DNA from: Cylindrodendrum hubeiense
Taxonomy: Eukaryota > Ascomycota > Sordariomycetes > Hypocreales > Nectriaceae
Length of the DNA: 64,000 bases
Direction: 5' to 3'
Assembly: GCA_014621425.1 (NCBI GenBank)
Contig: JAANBB010000083.1
Location: 58,129-122,128 of the forward strand
Below the pieces are notes generated by a model. It saw only the letters and a list, made by a program, of their open reading frames with translations. It had not been told where the DNA came from and made no database searches. The stretch's first letter is position 1. Every line of letters begins with the position of its first letter. Below are positions 33,935 through 44,466 of the stretch, piece after piece. The position numbers and the translations under genes are program-made.

Positions 33935-35387
33935 ATGAGGTCCAGCAAACGCTCGAGGCGCTCCCAATGCGACAACGAAGATGATGCAACTGAAAGCCCA
34001 TCGCCGCCCAGGAGTGGCTAGGAACCCCGTTTCGTGCGCTCTGAGTCTCCTTCCCCACCGTCTCCATCCCACCGCGACAGTGGATGGGGAGAAGACGATG
34101 GCTATGCACTCCGTAGCCCCGATTCCGATTCAGTTCCTCAAAGCTTTCCAAATCTCCCAGTTAATACCGAAGAACAAATAAACCCGCCCACCATAGGCCG
34201 GCAGGAAAGTGAGTTAGGAACGCCCATGGTGGATTCGCCAATTCGAGCAGACGTCTTTTTGGGTTCCAATGCGGCTGTCCGTGACATCCTCTCTGGCCAA
34301 GGTTCGCTTCCCATGGGTCAAGGTCAGCTGTCTCTGGATTACTTTCCATTAATTGGCCAAGACGATTCCAATTCAATCCCGTGGTCCAAGGTGAGCGCTC
34401 CAGATCAGCCAGAGTTCACAACTCCCATGGAATTGGACACCTCTTCGGACAATGACAGCCTGCCCGAGCTTACGAAATGCCAAACCAAAAGCTCCAACAA
34501 TTCTACAACATCTGAAGGAAATCACGTCGCTAGGCCTGATGATCCTTCGACGGAAACTTTCGACAGGACTACTTCCACGACAGACACTGTCCCTCAGGCC
34601 GGTCAATCTCTTCCCCACGAAAGGCAAAGTCAAGCAAGACCTGATCCGCCTCGCCCACGTCGTACGAGACCATTTAGCATTCCAATTAATTTTCCCCCGC
34701 TAGACATGGGCGCCATTCTTCCTACCCTGTCAGAAGACAATTCGGTGCTCAACGGCGGCTTGGGCGACGGCGAGTTTCGTTGGATTGGCAACTTTGACGG
34801 GCCCTTTCCGGTAAATCTGCGCAGGGTTAGTGATCTTCATTCCAACCTCCGCCGATTTTATGAACTGGTACCAACCAACTCCCATTAAGCGGGCCTCACT
34901 TTGAATGACTCAAGGAACAGACCAGAATGATGTTAACACTTATCCATAGGCCCCGGGAAAAAAGGTTCACGAGAGTGCCCTCCAATCAACCAAGTCGAAG
35001 AAACTAGAGGAAAGCCTCATGAAAAGAGACCGTTTATCGCTATCAATGCAAGACATGTACTATGATGCGAACCCATATTCTACGAAGCCGCTTCCCTTTC
35101 CCAGGTGGAATACTGCTACCACGAATGCTCCTCGATGGACCCGGCCATGGAAACGCGAAGAATACAAAGAGGACGGGGTGTGGCTTTGCCCACGCTGTGA
35201 AAGATTTCTGGATCGACCAAGTCCACCACCGCGGGAATTACGGGAGGTGATCGGAGCCCATTACAAACTAGACATCATGCCTCCGTTTGTGAGGAAAGCA
35301 GGAGAGCCCCTCCGAAGAAGAAAGTGTGGTCACTGCGAACTAGAGAACTTTTGTCACATGTTTGAGCACCTTGGCGAAGGCTGGTAA
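33935..35387 (+). CDS. Unrecognised protein with CxxC pairs; reading frame broken by a TAG
   Basis: Two parts, 33935-34867 and 34950-35387 (intron 82 bp, GT-AG, phase 0), read as one protein of about 456 residues except for TAG at 34019-34021 (codon 29). Sequence on both sides reads smoothly (SPSPPRSG, then EPRFVRSESPSPP), as if one codon had mutated. Alternatively a small undetected intron ends at GGCTAG. Translation could also begin at a later Met. The N-terminal two thirds is Ser/Pro/Asp-rich and disordered. The conserved part is PFSIPINFPPLDMGAILP and the exon 2 region with WLCPRCERF and KCGHCELENFC, two CxxC pairs that could hold zinc. No family was recognised. It is divergent from the Nudix gene. 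Confidence 0.6.
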
Positions 35388-35526
35388 GCGTCTAAAAAGT
35401 GACCTGGGGGAGGTACTTCTGGCACAGGTGTGAAGGGCTGAGGGCGCTGAGGTAGGGTATAGAAGCGCAGTATGTGAACAACCGAGGCTTCATGTAGCAG
35501 CCAATAAATCATGTTAATCCCTGATC

Positions 35527-36765
35527 TCATGTATCAATCCTTCTAGGGGTGTCATCCGAAGGACTTGGCGAGGCGGGGCCCAAGTCATCCTGCAGACCTT
35601 CATCAGCCGCTGATGCCAGCCCTCGATTCCGCCTCTCAGCGCGTCTTCTCCAGGGCTTGTAGATGATAACGGATCCCAGACCGACCACGACAAAAACGCC
35701 GCAAATGCTCCCACCGATGATGTCGAAATGGTCACCAATCGCCGAAACGCCATCCCAAAAGCTGCCCTCGGGCTCCGCGACGTTTTGGATGAGCGACAAA
35801 ACCTGGATGATACCAATGAATGCGGACACAAAAACCGTGATTCCCGTCAGGACAATAGAATAGTATAGAATAGCCACCGTGTCTCGAGAAAAGACCTTCG
35901 ATGTGTACAGCGCCATCATCAAGGCGCCATCAGTGGTGTCGAGAAGACACATTCCGGCTATATCTCATTAGAATTGCTCCGAGTGCGTTAAGCTAGACTT
36001 ACCTGTGAACAAGACTGGGAAGATTAAGATCAACCAGATACTGGTACCCTGTACCGCCTGGATGCTGGCAATTCCGAGAATGGCAATTTCAGAGCTTGTA
36101 TCGAATCCAAGACCAAAGACGACTCCCAAGGGGTACATCTTCCATGGCTTGTCAATAACGCGAAATAGCTTCTTGAAAACTCGCGACAGGAATCCTGCGC
36201 CCTCAAGAGCGAACTGGTCTTGGACATCAGGATCTTGGCCCTCTTCCTGTTGACGTTGGCGGTCCGCCAAAACCACCTTCAGGCGCTGTACCAGCTTGTA
36301 AAGAACCCAGCCGTTGCCCAAACATAGAATGATCAGAAATGTAGCGCTCACACTGGTGCCGATAATGTTGCCGATGTGGCTAAAATTGTCGAATCGGTCC
36401 CTGAGCGCACCACTGGTAGCTGCGACGACGATGCAGGTAACGATGACAATGGTGCTGTGTCCGAGAGAGAAAAACGTGCCCACGGTAGCGGGTCTCTGGC
36501 CAGAGGCGATGAGACGTCGGGTCATCAGGTCGATTGCAGAGATGTGATCGGCATCCAGCGCATGGCGCATGCCGAGGACATATGACAAGGCAGCGGGTGA
36601 GATGAGAGCGGGGTGAAAGTGAAGAACCACAGCAGCGACAGCCCAAACCACGGCGTTGACTGCAACGAGGAGAAGGATCATGACAAGGCTGTTGGTTGGA
36701 ATGCCACGGAGGAACTTGGGCTTGGCGATGGCCTGCAGCCGCCTGGGCATGTTGAAGCGCGCCAT
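35527..36765 (-). CDS. High-affinity nickel/cobalt transporter (NiCoT family)
   Basis: Two exons (36765-36003 and 35957-35527, intron 45 bp) give 397 residues with about eight membrane helices. The helix 2 signature RHALDADHISAIDLMTR (HX4DH core) is diagnostic. The further NiCoT motifs FSLGHSTIVI, LGFDTSSEIAILG and GMCLLDTTDGALMM are all present, the last formed across the intron. The family imports Ni2+ (or Co2+) across the plasma membrane; in fungi nickel is needed mainly by urease (S. pombe Nic1). The C-terminal 50 residues are hydrophilic and acidic. Confidence 0.96.
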
Positions 36766-37342
36766 GATGGGCGACGCAGAGGAGCGAGCTGGCGATAGTC
36801 TTCTTCACGAACAACTCACCCACGGTCCCGGGGAGGAAAAGGTCACAAGAAATAGTTGGAACACCGCAACACAAGAAACCGAAATGAGAGAAACCATCCA
36901 CAAGACAAGGTTTTTAGACATGCGCCAGTATATATAACTGTGAACGACATCTGCCTCAACCCCGCCCTCTGCCGCCCCCCACCAAGCTATTTCCATGCAA
37001 GGCGCCGCCTAGCTCGTGCTTGGAAGCAGTGAAAGAGGAAACGCGGGAGGAGATGCGGCGGCGGCCATGTGGAAACCTGCGCGGTAATCGGATCAAAGGC
37101 TGGCCGCCGCGCCGCCGGCCGCCTCACATGCGACGTCTGGCGAGAGCGGGGCGGGCCTTATCGTCGAATTGTGTAATAGCTGAGCTGTCGAAAAAGCAAC
37201 TGTTAACTAGAGGCGCCCGCGACACATGACTGGCGCCAATGGCGATTATTCTGGGGCCGTATTCAGCGGCAAAAGTGTGAGGATTGTTGTTCTAGGGTAT
37301 TGTCTAATTAACGCCTGCATCTCCCAAATCCATAGATCCTTA
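36766..37342. other. Intergenic interval
   Basis: 577 bp with the NiCoT promoter and the 3' region of the Dabb gene. GC-rich near 37030-37150. No supported gene. Confidence 0.5.
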
Positions 37343-37816
37343 TTACAACTTGTTGGCCGGAGGAATAAAATTCAACATGTACTCGTCCTCCTCATTCACC
37401 TCAAAGTCGTACCGAGTCACATCTTCTGCATACGGCCACAAGTATTGGCTCGTTACTCTAATGTTCCATAGTTAGCATATTGGTCGTATTAAGACACTGT
37501 GAGCGATGGTCGTACCTGTGGTGCTCGCTACTAGCTTGGTATTCGGCCAACGCAGCAGCATCGGGGTGAAAGCTCAAGAGAGCGACTTGAAACCCCTTGC
37601 TCCGGGCAATGGGATCGGTAATAGACGGCCCTCCGACTATTAGGCGCTGATCTTTCACGCAAGACAGCGCTTTAAGAGTCTTGAGCTCATTGGAAAAAGT
37701 TTCCCTGTGAGACTGGTCGACATCCTCCTTGAACTTGAATAAAACTGCCACACTGATGAGTTCTTGAAGAGGGGCATAACATGGGATGATTACTGACCGA
37801 TATGAACGACAGTCAT
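37343..37816 (-). CDS. Dabb (stress-responsive A/B barrel) domain protein
   Basis: Three exons (37816-37794, 37752-37516, 37457-37343) join to 124 residues. The start MTVVHI and the strand VAVLFKFKEDVDQSHRETF are typical of the dimeric alpha/beta barrel (Dabb) family. So are RSKGFQVALLSFHPDAAALAEYQASSEH and the late aromatic stretch (TSQYLWPYAEDVTRYDFEV). The first exon boundary uses GTAATC, an imperfect donor, so the first eight residues are less sure. Members include plant stress proteins and small polyketide or resorcylate cyclases. Many fungal Dabb proteins are uncharacterised. It lies just upstream of the Ldh2 gene in the direction of the putative catabolic group. Confidence 0.82.
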
Positions 37817-38208
37817 GATTGCAAAACTTTTCCGCTTTCCCGCTATGCTTGAGTTTCAGTGCTTTCCTGTCTTGGGGAGCGGGACCTTTAATAAGACGGC
37901 CCACGAGACATCGCTGGCGCCATCGGAAAAAAGCCGAAGCGTGCGACCACCACAGAACATACGTCGGGAATTGTCCGCGGGCATTCGCCGAAGAAACATC
38001 GAGTTTGACAAAGACTCCATTTTAATCAAACATGGGCTTCATATCCACATCATAATGAGTCGATGGGGCAATTATTGGTTCTGGTGGAGAGATGGACGGG
38101 TATTTCCCCGAGTCGTGGGATTGCGAGGCGTGGGATCGAGGGACGTGATCTTGAGGTGCAGGCACGGAAAGTTGAAGTAAACATGAACAATTAATCCATC
38201 TAAATTTA
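37817..38208. other. Intergenic region upstream of the Dabb gene
   Basis: 392 bp between the Dabb start and the Ldh2 stop codon (same strand). Promoter of the Dabb gene; nothing else recognised. Confidence 0.45.
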
Positions 38209-39297
38209 CTAAGAACTAAGTGTTACAAATTCCTTGGCCGATACCTTCTTGGCCTCTTCATTCAGCGCGTCGATCTCGGCTTGGACAAGCGGAATCCCAG
38301 TCTTCTCCCGTTCCGCCTGCGCAAGCTGCTCCATCTCGCCTGGGAAGTAGATGCGCTCCACTCCAGCAGCCTTGTCGGATCCAACCACCCGCTCGTAAAG
38401 ATACTGCATCCTTTCGCGGAATTCCTCCAGACTCATAAATAGATCTGGTTTAATGACGAGCAAGAAGTGGCCAACATCGGCTGGACGCGACGGATCGTAT
38501 GGGTTGGTGACGTGACCTGCAAATGCTGACCCGGATAACACCCCGGAGAAGACATCCATCATGATAGACAACGCGGAACCCTTGGGTCCTCCCATGGGAA
38601 GCATGACACCCCCGAGTGCAGCGGTCGGGTCATCCGTCGGGTGTCCTTCCGCATCGAGGGCCCAATCCAATGGGATCTTTTCTCCGCGTCGCTTGGCCTT
38701 GTATATCTTTCCTCGGGCTGCAACCGATGGAGCCATGTCCAGGATGAAGTCTGACGTCGGCGCTTTACCCGGTGCGCCGCAAGCTATGGGAGATACACCC
38801 ATGAGCTTGCTGCGACCGCCATAAGCTGGCAATGCAGGGCTTGAATTGGTAAAAACGAGACTCATCATGTCTGCATCTAAGGCTTGCTGTACCAACCACG
38901 CGCTCATGCCGAAGTGATTTGAGTGCTTGATACTGGCCATGCCAATGCCGTAAACTCGGGCAGATTCAATAGCTGCGGCCATACCCATGTGAGCAGCGAC
39001 GAATCCAAAGCCGTTCAGGCCATCGACCTGGGCAACGACAGGCGTCACCTGATTCACCGTCGGCTGTGCGCCGGCGTTGAGGACGCCCTGTCGGATGCGC
39101 TCCATGTACGAGGGGATTCGGTTCATTCCGTGGGTGTCAACGCCGCGAAGGTCGGCGGCGACCAGGCAGCGGGCCACAATGGCAGCGTTCTCAGCCGGCA
39201 CGCCATTGCCCTTGAGGATGTCTTCCACCAGACGCTTTGATTCCGCGGCGCTGACGTGGATCCGTCGAGACTCGGACGATTCTTGGGTGTCGGCCAT
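38209..39297 (-). CDS. Malate/L-lactate dehydrogenase-like oxidoreductase (Ldh2 family)
   Basis: One exon, 362 residues from the ATG at 39297 (MADTQESSESRRIHV); the frame extends upstream but the first part lacks family likeness. The Ldh2 fold is clear from DLRGVDTHGMNRIPSYMERI, GIGMASIKHSNHFGMSAWLV (with the catalytic His in SNHFG), SPALPAYGG, and GAPGKAPTSDFILDMAPSV. LPMGGPKGSALSIMMDVFSG forms part of the NAD(P) site. The family includes 2,3-diketogulonate reductase, sulfolactate, ureidoglycolate and malate dehydrogenases and piperideine-carboxylate reductase, all acting on 2-hydroxy or 2-oxo acids. Substrate here is unknown. It is head to head with a Zn2Cys6 regulator, and near a dehydratase that would make 2-oxo-3-deoxy acids. 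Confidence 0.93.
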   Translation of the reverse strand: MADTQESSESRRIHVSAAESKRLVEDILKGNGVPAENAAIVARCLVAADLRGVDTHGMNRIPSYMERIRQGVLNAGAQPTVNQVTPVVAQVDGLNGFGFVAAHMGMAAAIESARVYGIGMASIKHSNHFGMSAWLVQQALDADMMSLVFTNSSPALPAYGGRSKLMGVSPIACGAPGKAPTSDFILDMAPSVAARGKIYKAKRRGEKIPLDWALDAEGHPTDDPTAALGGVMLPMGGPKGSALSIMMDVFSGVLSGSAFAGHVTNPYDPSRPADVGHFLLVIKPDLFMSLEEFRERMQYLYERVVGSDKAAGVERIYFPGEMEQLAQAEREKTGIPLVQAEIDALNEEAKKVSAKEFVTLSS

Positions 39298-39675
39298 GGT
39301 GAGGGATGGTGAGGGGTATAGAGTAAAAGCTGGGCAATTGGGCAAACGCAGCTCAGTGAAAGTAAGAATGATAATAAAACGGCGACAGCGAAGTTAATAT
39401 TAGAATGTCGGCAAAAAGGCTGGTATACAGAAAACGTCCAACTCGGCCCATGCTATGCCTTCATCGCGCTTGTCCAGCGTCGTATTTAGACTGCTTTTTT
39501 GTTGAACGGGGTGGAACACACACTGTGCTGGTCGCGCGGGGTTCTCCCGTTATTATGAGCGGCATCTCCCCGCCTCGCGCGGAACTTTGCCACTTCAATA
39601 CTCACTTCAATACTCCACGCCTCCACATTTGCGCTTCGAACTGGGGACTCCAGTCGCGTGTCCCTGTAGCGAGCA
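39298..39675. promoter_or_regulatory. Bidirectional promoter between Ldh2 and regulator 3
   Basis: 378 bp between opposite start codons. CGGG (39537-39540) and CCCG (39546-39549) form a palindrome with a 5-bp centre, equal to CGG-N7-CCG, a typical Zn2Cys6 half-site arrangement. A perfect 12-bp tandem duplication (CACTTCAATACT) lies at 39591-39602 and 39603-39614, close to the regulator start. Confidence 0.5.
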
Positions 39676-42059
39676 ATGGCGGACAACGACAGCTCGAACG
39701 GGTCCCGCGCCCGGCCTGGCCAGACCCAGCAGGGGCGGCGGAACCCACGACTACGCCTGGCCTGTCTTCGCTGCCAGCGTCGGAAGATCCGAGTATGACC
39801 CTGCCCATCGGCATCCTCCGATTGGACTTCCAATTGAGCCTTGCTAAACGTTTATCAGTGTGACGGAGAGCTTCCGGCGTGTAAGAACTGTCGGAGTGCT
39901 GGTGCTCCCTGTACAGACGGAGAAAGTGCCCGTCTACGAGACCTCCCCAGAGCGTACGCGTTGCGGCCCTTCTCCATCCACCCCAGAATGGTGCTAATGA
40001 TCAATCCAGGTACATTGTGAACCTGAAACGGCGAGTATCATGGCTAGAGTCCATTGTCCGCTCAAGATGTCCAGATGTGGATCTAAACCAAGAGCTTCCT
40101 CCAGGAGATGAGAATGATCAAGATCAGTTCGACGAGACCGTGGATGACAGCATGAATCTACAGCCTCGCTCTCCTACAGCCACACCAACACAAGAACCTC
40201 CTGCAGTAGTGAGCTCGGTTCTGGCTGAAACTCCTTGTCAGCCCATGAGATCAGGCCCTGGTCCTCAGGCTGGAGAAGCAGCCAATGCCCTCACTCACGA
40301 AATCGGCTTGGTGTCCCTGGTGACAAACCAGGACCCACGTTATATCGGCCCCTCAAGCGGATACTTCCTTGCCCGAATCATGCTAGATTCCGTATCCGGG
40401 GACGAAAGGGCTGGGAGACCCAGTCGTGACGGCCCTTTCCCGACGCAGCTGGTTGAGGCTATCCAGGCTCCTCTCCCTCTGCCGACTAGAGAGATGGCGA
40501 AGCAGCTGTGCGACGCCTACTTCAATGTGATCCACCCACAGTACCCCATATTACATGAGCCGACATTTTTGAAAATACTGGAGCAAGCTTATGCCCACGA
40601 TGACATGGACCCCATCGTGGGCTTCCAGGTGTTCATGGTGTTGGCCATTGGTGCCATGATTCTCTCTGCGCGTCTCAAGGCCCGTATCCCAGGAGAATCT
40701 TATTGCCTGTCTGCATTAAAATACTTTACTAACCTTAACCTCGAAAACTCTCTGCAAGGCGTCCAATGTCTGCTCTTGCTTCTAATCTTTACCATTCACA
40801 ACCCATATGTCCGTCTCAATGTCTGGTATTTGAACTATCACTGCCTTGCTGCGCTTCTCGATCTTGGACTGCAGCGAGATATCAACACTCGTTCCGGGAT
40901 ATCTCTTCTGGAGCAAGAGATGAGGACAAGAATATTTTGGGTCATCTTTACATTCGACCGCATTCTCGCTACCATGATGGGTCGGCCTATTGGAATTCGA
41001 GACGAAGCTTGCGAACTCCGAGTATGTATCCATCTTGATGAACTGGAAAGTGTATCAATCTAATTGTGACAGATGCCGGAAGGACTTAGCGACCTTGATT
41101 TGGTCAATGATAGGACCTCTCAACTACCTCGGCAGCCCAGCTCCAAGCAGATGCAATTCGCAGTACACTTGTTCAAAGCGGCCAAACTCAACTCTGAGAT
41201 CAAATACGTGGCAAACAGCATCAGTCGAGGCGCCCCGAGTTACGCATATCCACCAGTGAGGGACATTCACAGTTGGCAGTCTTCAATGCTAAGTCAACTG
41301 GATCAATGGGCGGAACAAATACCAGGATCCATGGATGAGCCATCAGAGCAGTACCCTAGGATGACTTGTCAAATGCGATACCATGGTTTGAGGATGCTGC
41401 TACTACGGCCCAGTCCCGCTATACCCAAACCTTCAGCTGAGGCATTGACCCAGTGCCATAAGAGCGCTTGCGAAAGTCTCCGGCTCTTCGACAGCCTATA
41501 TCGAACAAACTTGCTAGTGCACAGTTGGATTACCTTTCATTCACTGGTTTTGAGCACCATCACTATGCTGTTTTGCATCAAAGTGGTCCCGGAAATCGCC
41601 CGGCGGACTGAAGTGGAAGTGCTCATGGGCGATCTTAGCATCGCTCTGAGTGTACTCAGCGCCACTGGCGAACACTGGTCGGGAGCGAAGCGGAGTCGCG
41701 ACATATTGGACAGACTCGGGAGGTCTACGATCCGATGGCTTCGAGATATGAACAATGGGCGAAATTCCTATCAAACACAGCGTCAAGGAGCACAGCTGGA
41801 CGCTCAACACATGATCAGCCCAGCGCATGCCCAAGGAACGCCGTTTGTTCCAGGAAGCACCATGCCACTTACTGGAGACTCCGCAATCGACATGGAAAAC
41901 GGTGGGAATATGGCTGGATTCATGCAGAACCCCTTCGATGATTTCGTGACTAATGATTCATTTGCAGAATATTTCGAGGCCAGTGAATCAGTCAATGTTG
42001 ATACGATTGTGCGCGACTTGTTTCAGGACCTCATTCCTATTTACCCAAATTTTGCTTAG
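39676..42059 (+). CDS. Zn2Cys6 transcription factor (regulator 3)
   Basis: Four exons (39676-39792, 39859-39953, 40010-41021, 41073-42059) join to 736 residues. The cluster CLRCQRRKIRC-DGELPACKNC-RSAGAPC begins at residue 30, with intron 1 just before the third Cys. Intron 2 precedes YIVNLKRRVSWLESIVRS, a linker with short coiled-coil character. The regulator homology domain is well kept (LCDAYFNVIHPQYPILHEPTFL; FQVFMVLAIGAMILSARLK; RIFWVIFTFDRILATMMGRPIG). The C-terminus is acidic and aromatic (NPFDDFVTNDSFAEYFEA), a likely activation region. By position between the Ldh2 gene and the dehydratase/SDR pair it is the obvious candidate regulator of that group (inference). Confidence 0.94.
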
Positions 42060-42106
42060 GCTATCTGCTTGAGAGCATTTAATAGAATACAGTAGCTATG
42101 AAAGCA

Positions 42107-44110
42107 CTAAGATGCATTTTCCTCTTCGGGCCCTGCCGCAGTCAAGAAGTCGAAATCACCTCCAAACTGAGCTTGGTTGACAGTCCGCATGTAGAGTCCC
42201 CGGTAGCCTCTGATCCTTTTCCTCGCCTCCCAGGGCGCCTTTTGTTCTTGCACTTGTTGGGCCCTAACCTTGATTCTCTCCTGGATCTCCTCGTCGGAGA
42301 GCTCAACTCGAAGAACTCGCGCCTCCGCATCACAGGTGATGATATCGCCATCCCTGATGATTCCGAGCACTGACTTTGGATCCGCTGCCTCGGGTGAAAT
42401 GTGAAGACCAATTGTGCCACCGGCCGTGCCGCTCATCCGTCCATCGGACAATCGGAGCATATCTAGCACACCCTCAGAAGCAATCTTTCTGGGGATGGGA
42501 ATCAAGCCGGCCTCTGGCATTCCTGGATTGCCAACAAGGCCGATGTTCTGCAGCACCAGCACACTATCCGGAGTCACGTCCAAGTTCGGGTCGTCTATCC
42601 TCTCCGCCATGTCTGCTGAGTTGGAGAACACAACGGCGCGACCAGAGTGCTTTAGGAGATGCCTGTACTTTGAAGCACTTGCCTTCATTACAGCACCTCC
42701 AGGTGCCAGGTTACCCCGAAGGACAACTAGGGACGAGACTGGGTAAAGAGGTTTGTCAAATGGCTGAATGACACTGAGTTCTCGTGGAACAGCGACATAA
42801 GATTGTCGAGCTATTTCCTCGCCAATCGTGTGTCCCGTTACTGTCATGGCATCTAGGAACAGCAGGGACTTGATCTCGTGGAACAGCGCAAGCATTCCGC
42901 CTAAACGGGGATCAGTAGATGTTCGCCAGAGTGATGGGAGTGCGTATCTGACCAGAATTGTGGAAATCGGTCATGTAGTTGTCTCCGCTAGGCTTCAAGT
43001 CAACAACCAACGGCGTTTTACGACCAATCTCGTCCACTGTGTCCAGGTCAATGGTGCCTGCGATCTTCGGGTGCCGTCCGACGATTGCCATGAGATGCAC
43101 GACTGCATTCGTTGAGCCTCCTATCGCTTGAAGAACCGTGATTGCGTTTAGAAACGACTCGCGAGTCAAAACTGCTTGCGGTCTAAGCTTTTCGAGCTGC
43201 TTGGTGGCAGCCACCGCGTGCTTCCCCGTCTCCTCTGCGATTCGGAGGCGGGCTGAAGAGACGGCCGGGGCTGATGCGCCAGCGAAAGGCATCATTCCAA
43301 GGCCAACAAGAACACACGCCATTGTGCTTGCGGTACCCATCACACCGCAGGTTCCACTCTGTGAATTCGAGTTAGGCCCCTAATAACAGAAGGCGATGGC
43401 TTTCACAGGGTGTACTTACTGTTGGCGCCAGCTCGTCGTTGATAGACGAGATATCTTCAATATCAATGGTCCCTGCTCTGTACTTGGCCCAGTTGTTTCT
43501 GCAATCTGTGCAAGCACCGATTCTAACACCTCGGTGACTCCCAGGCATCATCGGGCCGGACACAAGATGTAGAATTGGCTTGTTTGCTGAAATGCCTCCC
43601 ATCAGCTGAGCAGGAGTGGTTTTATCGCAACCTGAACATGTCATTAATAATGTCTTTGAGGTTTAGGCCAGTGTACTAACCGCCAATGAGGACCACGGCG
43701 TCACAAGGCTGGGCACTGATCATCTCTTCTGTGTCCATACTCATGAGGTTTCGAAGATACATGCTTGTCGGCGATGAGAAGGACTCGGCGATGCTGATTG
43801 TGGGGAAGTCAATGGCAAGACCGCCGTTTAGTTGGACGCCGCGTTTCACGCCGTCTATCAGCTGAGGGATGTTCGCATGGCATGGGTTGAAGCTAGAATA
43901 GGTGTTCACGATGCCAATAATTGGTCGCGACAGAGCATCTTCGCTATATCCCAACGCCTTGATGAACACCTTGCGCAGGAAGAGAGAGAAGTGGGGGTCT
44001 CCGTAAGAGGCGAGCCCTTGGCGGAGGCCAACCTTGGAGGTAATCGGGGTGTCGAGATCGTAGTCCATGTTGACTTTGACAGTCTGCTCTTGGTCTTGCG
44101 TCTCTGACAT
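42107..44110 (-). CDS. IlvD/Edd-family dehydratase (sugar-acid or dihydroxy-acid)
   Basis: Four exons (44110-43681, 43631-43420, 43358-42953, 42900-42107) join to 613 residues. The three iron-sulfur cysteines are in NPCHAN (C77), GGCDKTTPAQLMGG (C145) and SGTCGVMGTASTMA (about C218). Also present are GSTNAVVHLMAI, KPSGDNYMTDFHNSGGML and the active-site serine motif LSDGRMSGTAGGTIGLHISP. The family removes water from 2,3-dihydroxy acids: DHAD in valine/isoleucine synthesis and the pentonate/hexonate dehydratases of sugar catabolism. The N-terminus has no mitochondrial targeting look and the gene sits with oxidoreductases and a regulator. I therefore favour a cytosolic sugar-acid dehydratase over the biosynthetic DHAD. 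It is divergent from the SDR gene. Confidence 0.94.
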
Positions 44111-44466
44111 GTTCAATTACTCAATATACAGGCAAGCACACTTGTACATGAATGCTATCGCTGATAGATGGTGCACAATGGCCATACTTTAAGGCTGGCC
44201 TATCAGTCATGATGCATTACAATTCTGGGAAGGCGTAATCTGGTGCCGTGCAGACGGGGGATTTCCGTGACGGAGCAATCCCCGACGGAGCAGCCCCGAC
44301 ACCTGTGTCATGCCGATAATCCACCGGGAACGCCGCAGGCCAAAGACATGACTCAAAGGTAGAACCAAGCCATGCTCGTGTAAACAAAATCCCATGTACG
44401 GCACAAATGCTCAGTCATTTTATATTTTATAACTTCTAACGCTTTATTACAAACACAATACTCAAA
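44111..44466. promoter_or_regulatory. Bidirectional promoter between dehydratase and SDR, with CGG-type sites
   Basis: 356 bp between opposite start codons. GACGGAGCA occurs twice, at 44269-44277 and 44284-44292, 15 bp apart. Each copy is preceded by CCG, giving CCG-N3-CGG (44265-44273) and CCG-N1-CGG (44282-44288). Such everted CGG/CCG pairs are typical Zn2Cys6 binding sites. A likely operator for regulator 3 (inference). Confidence 0.5.
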
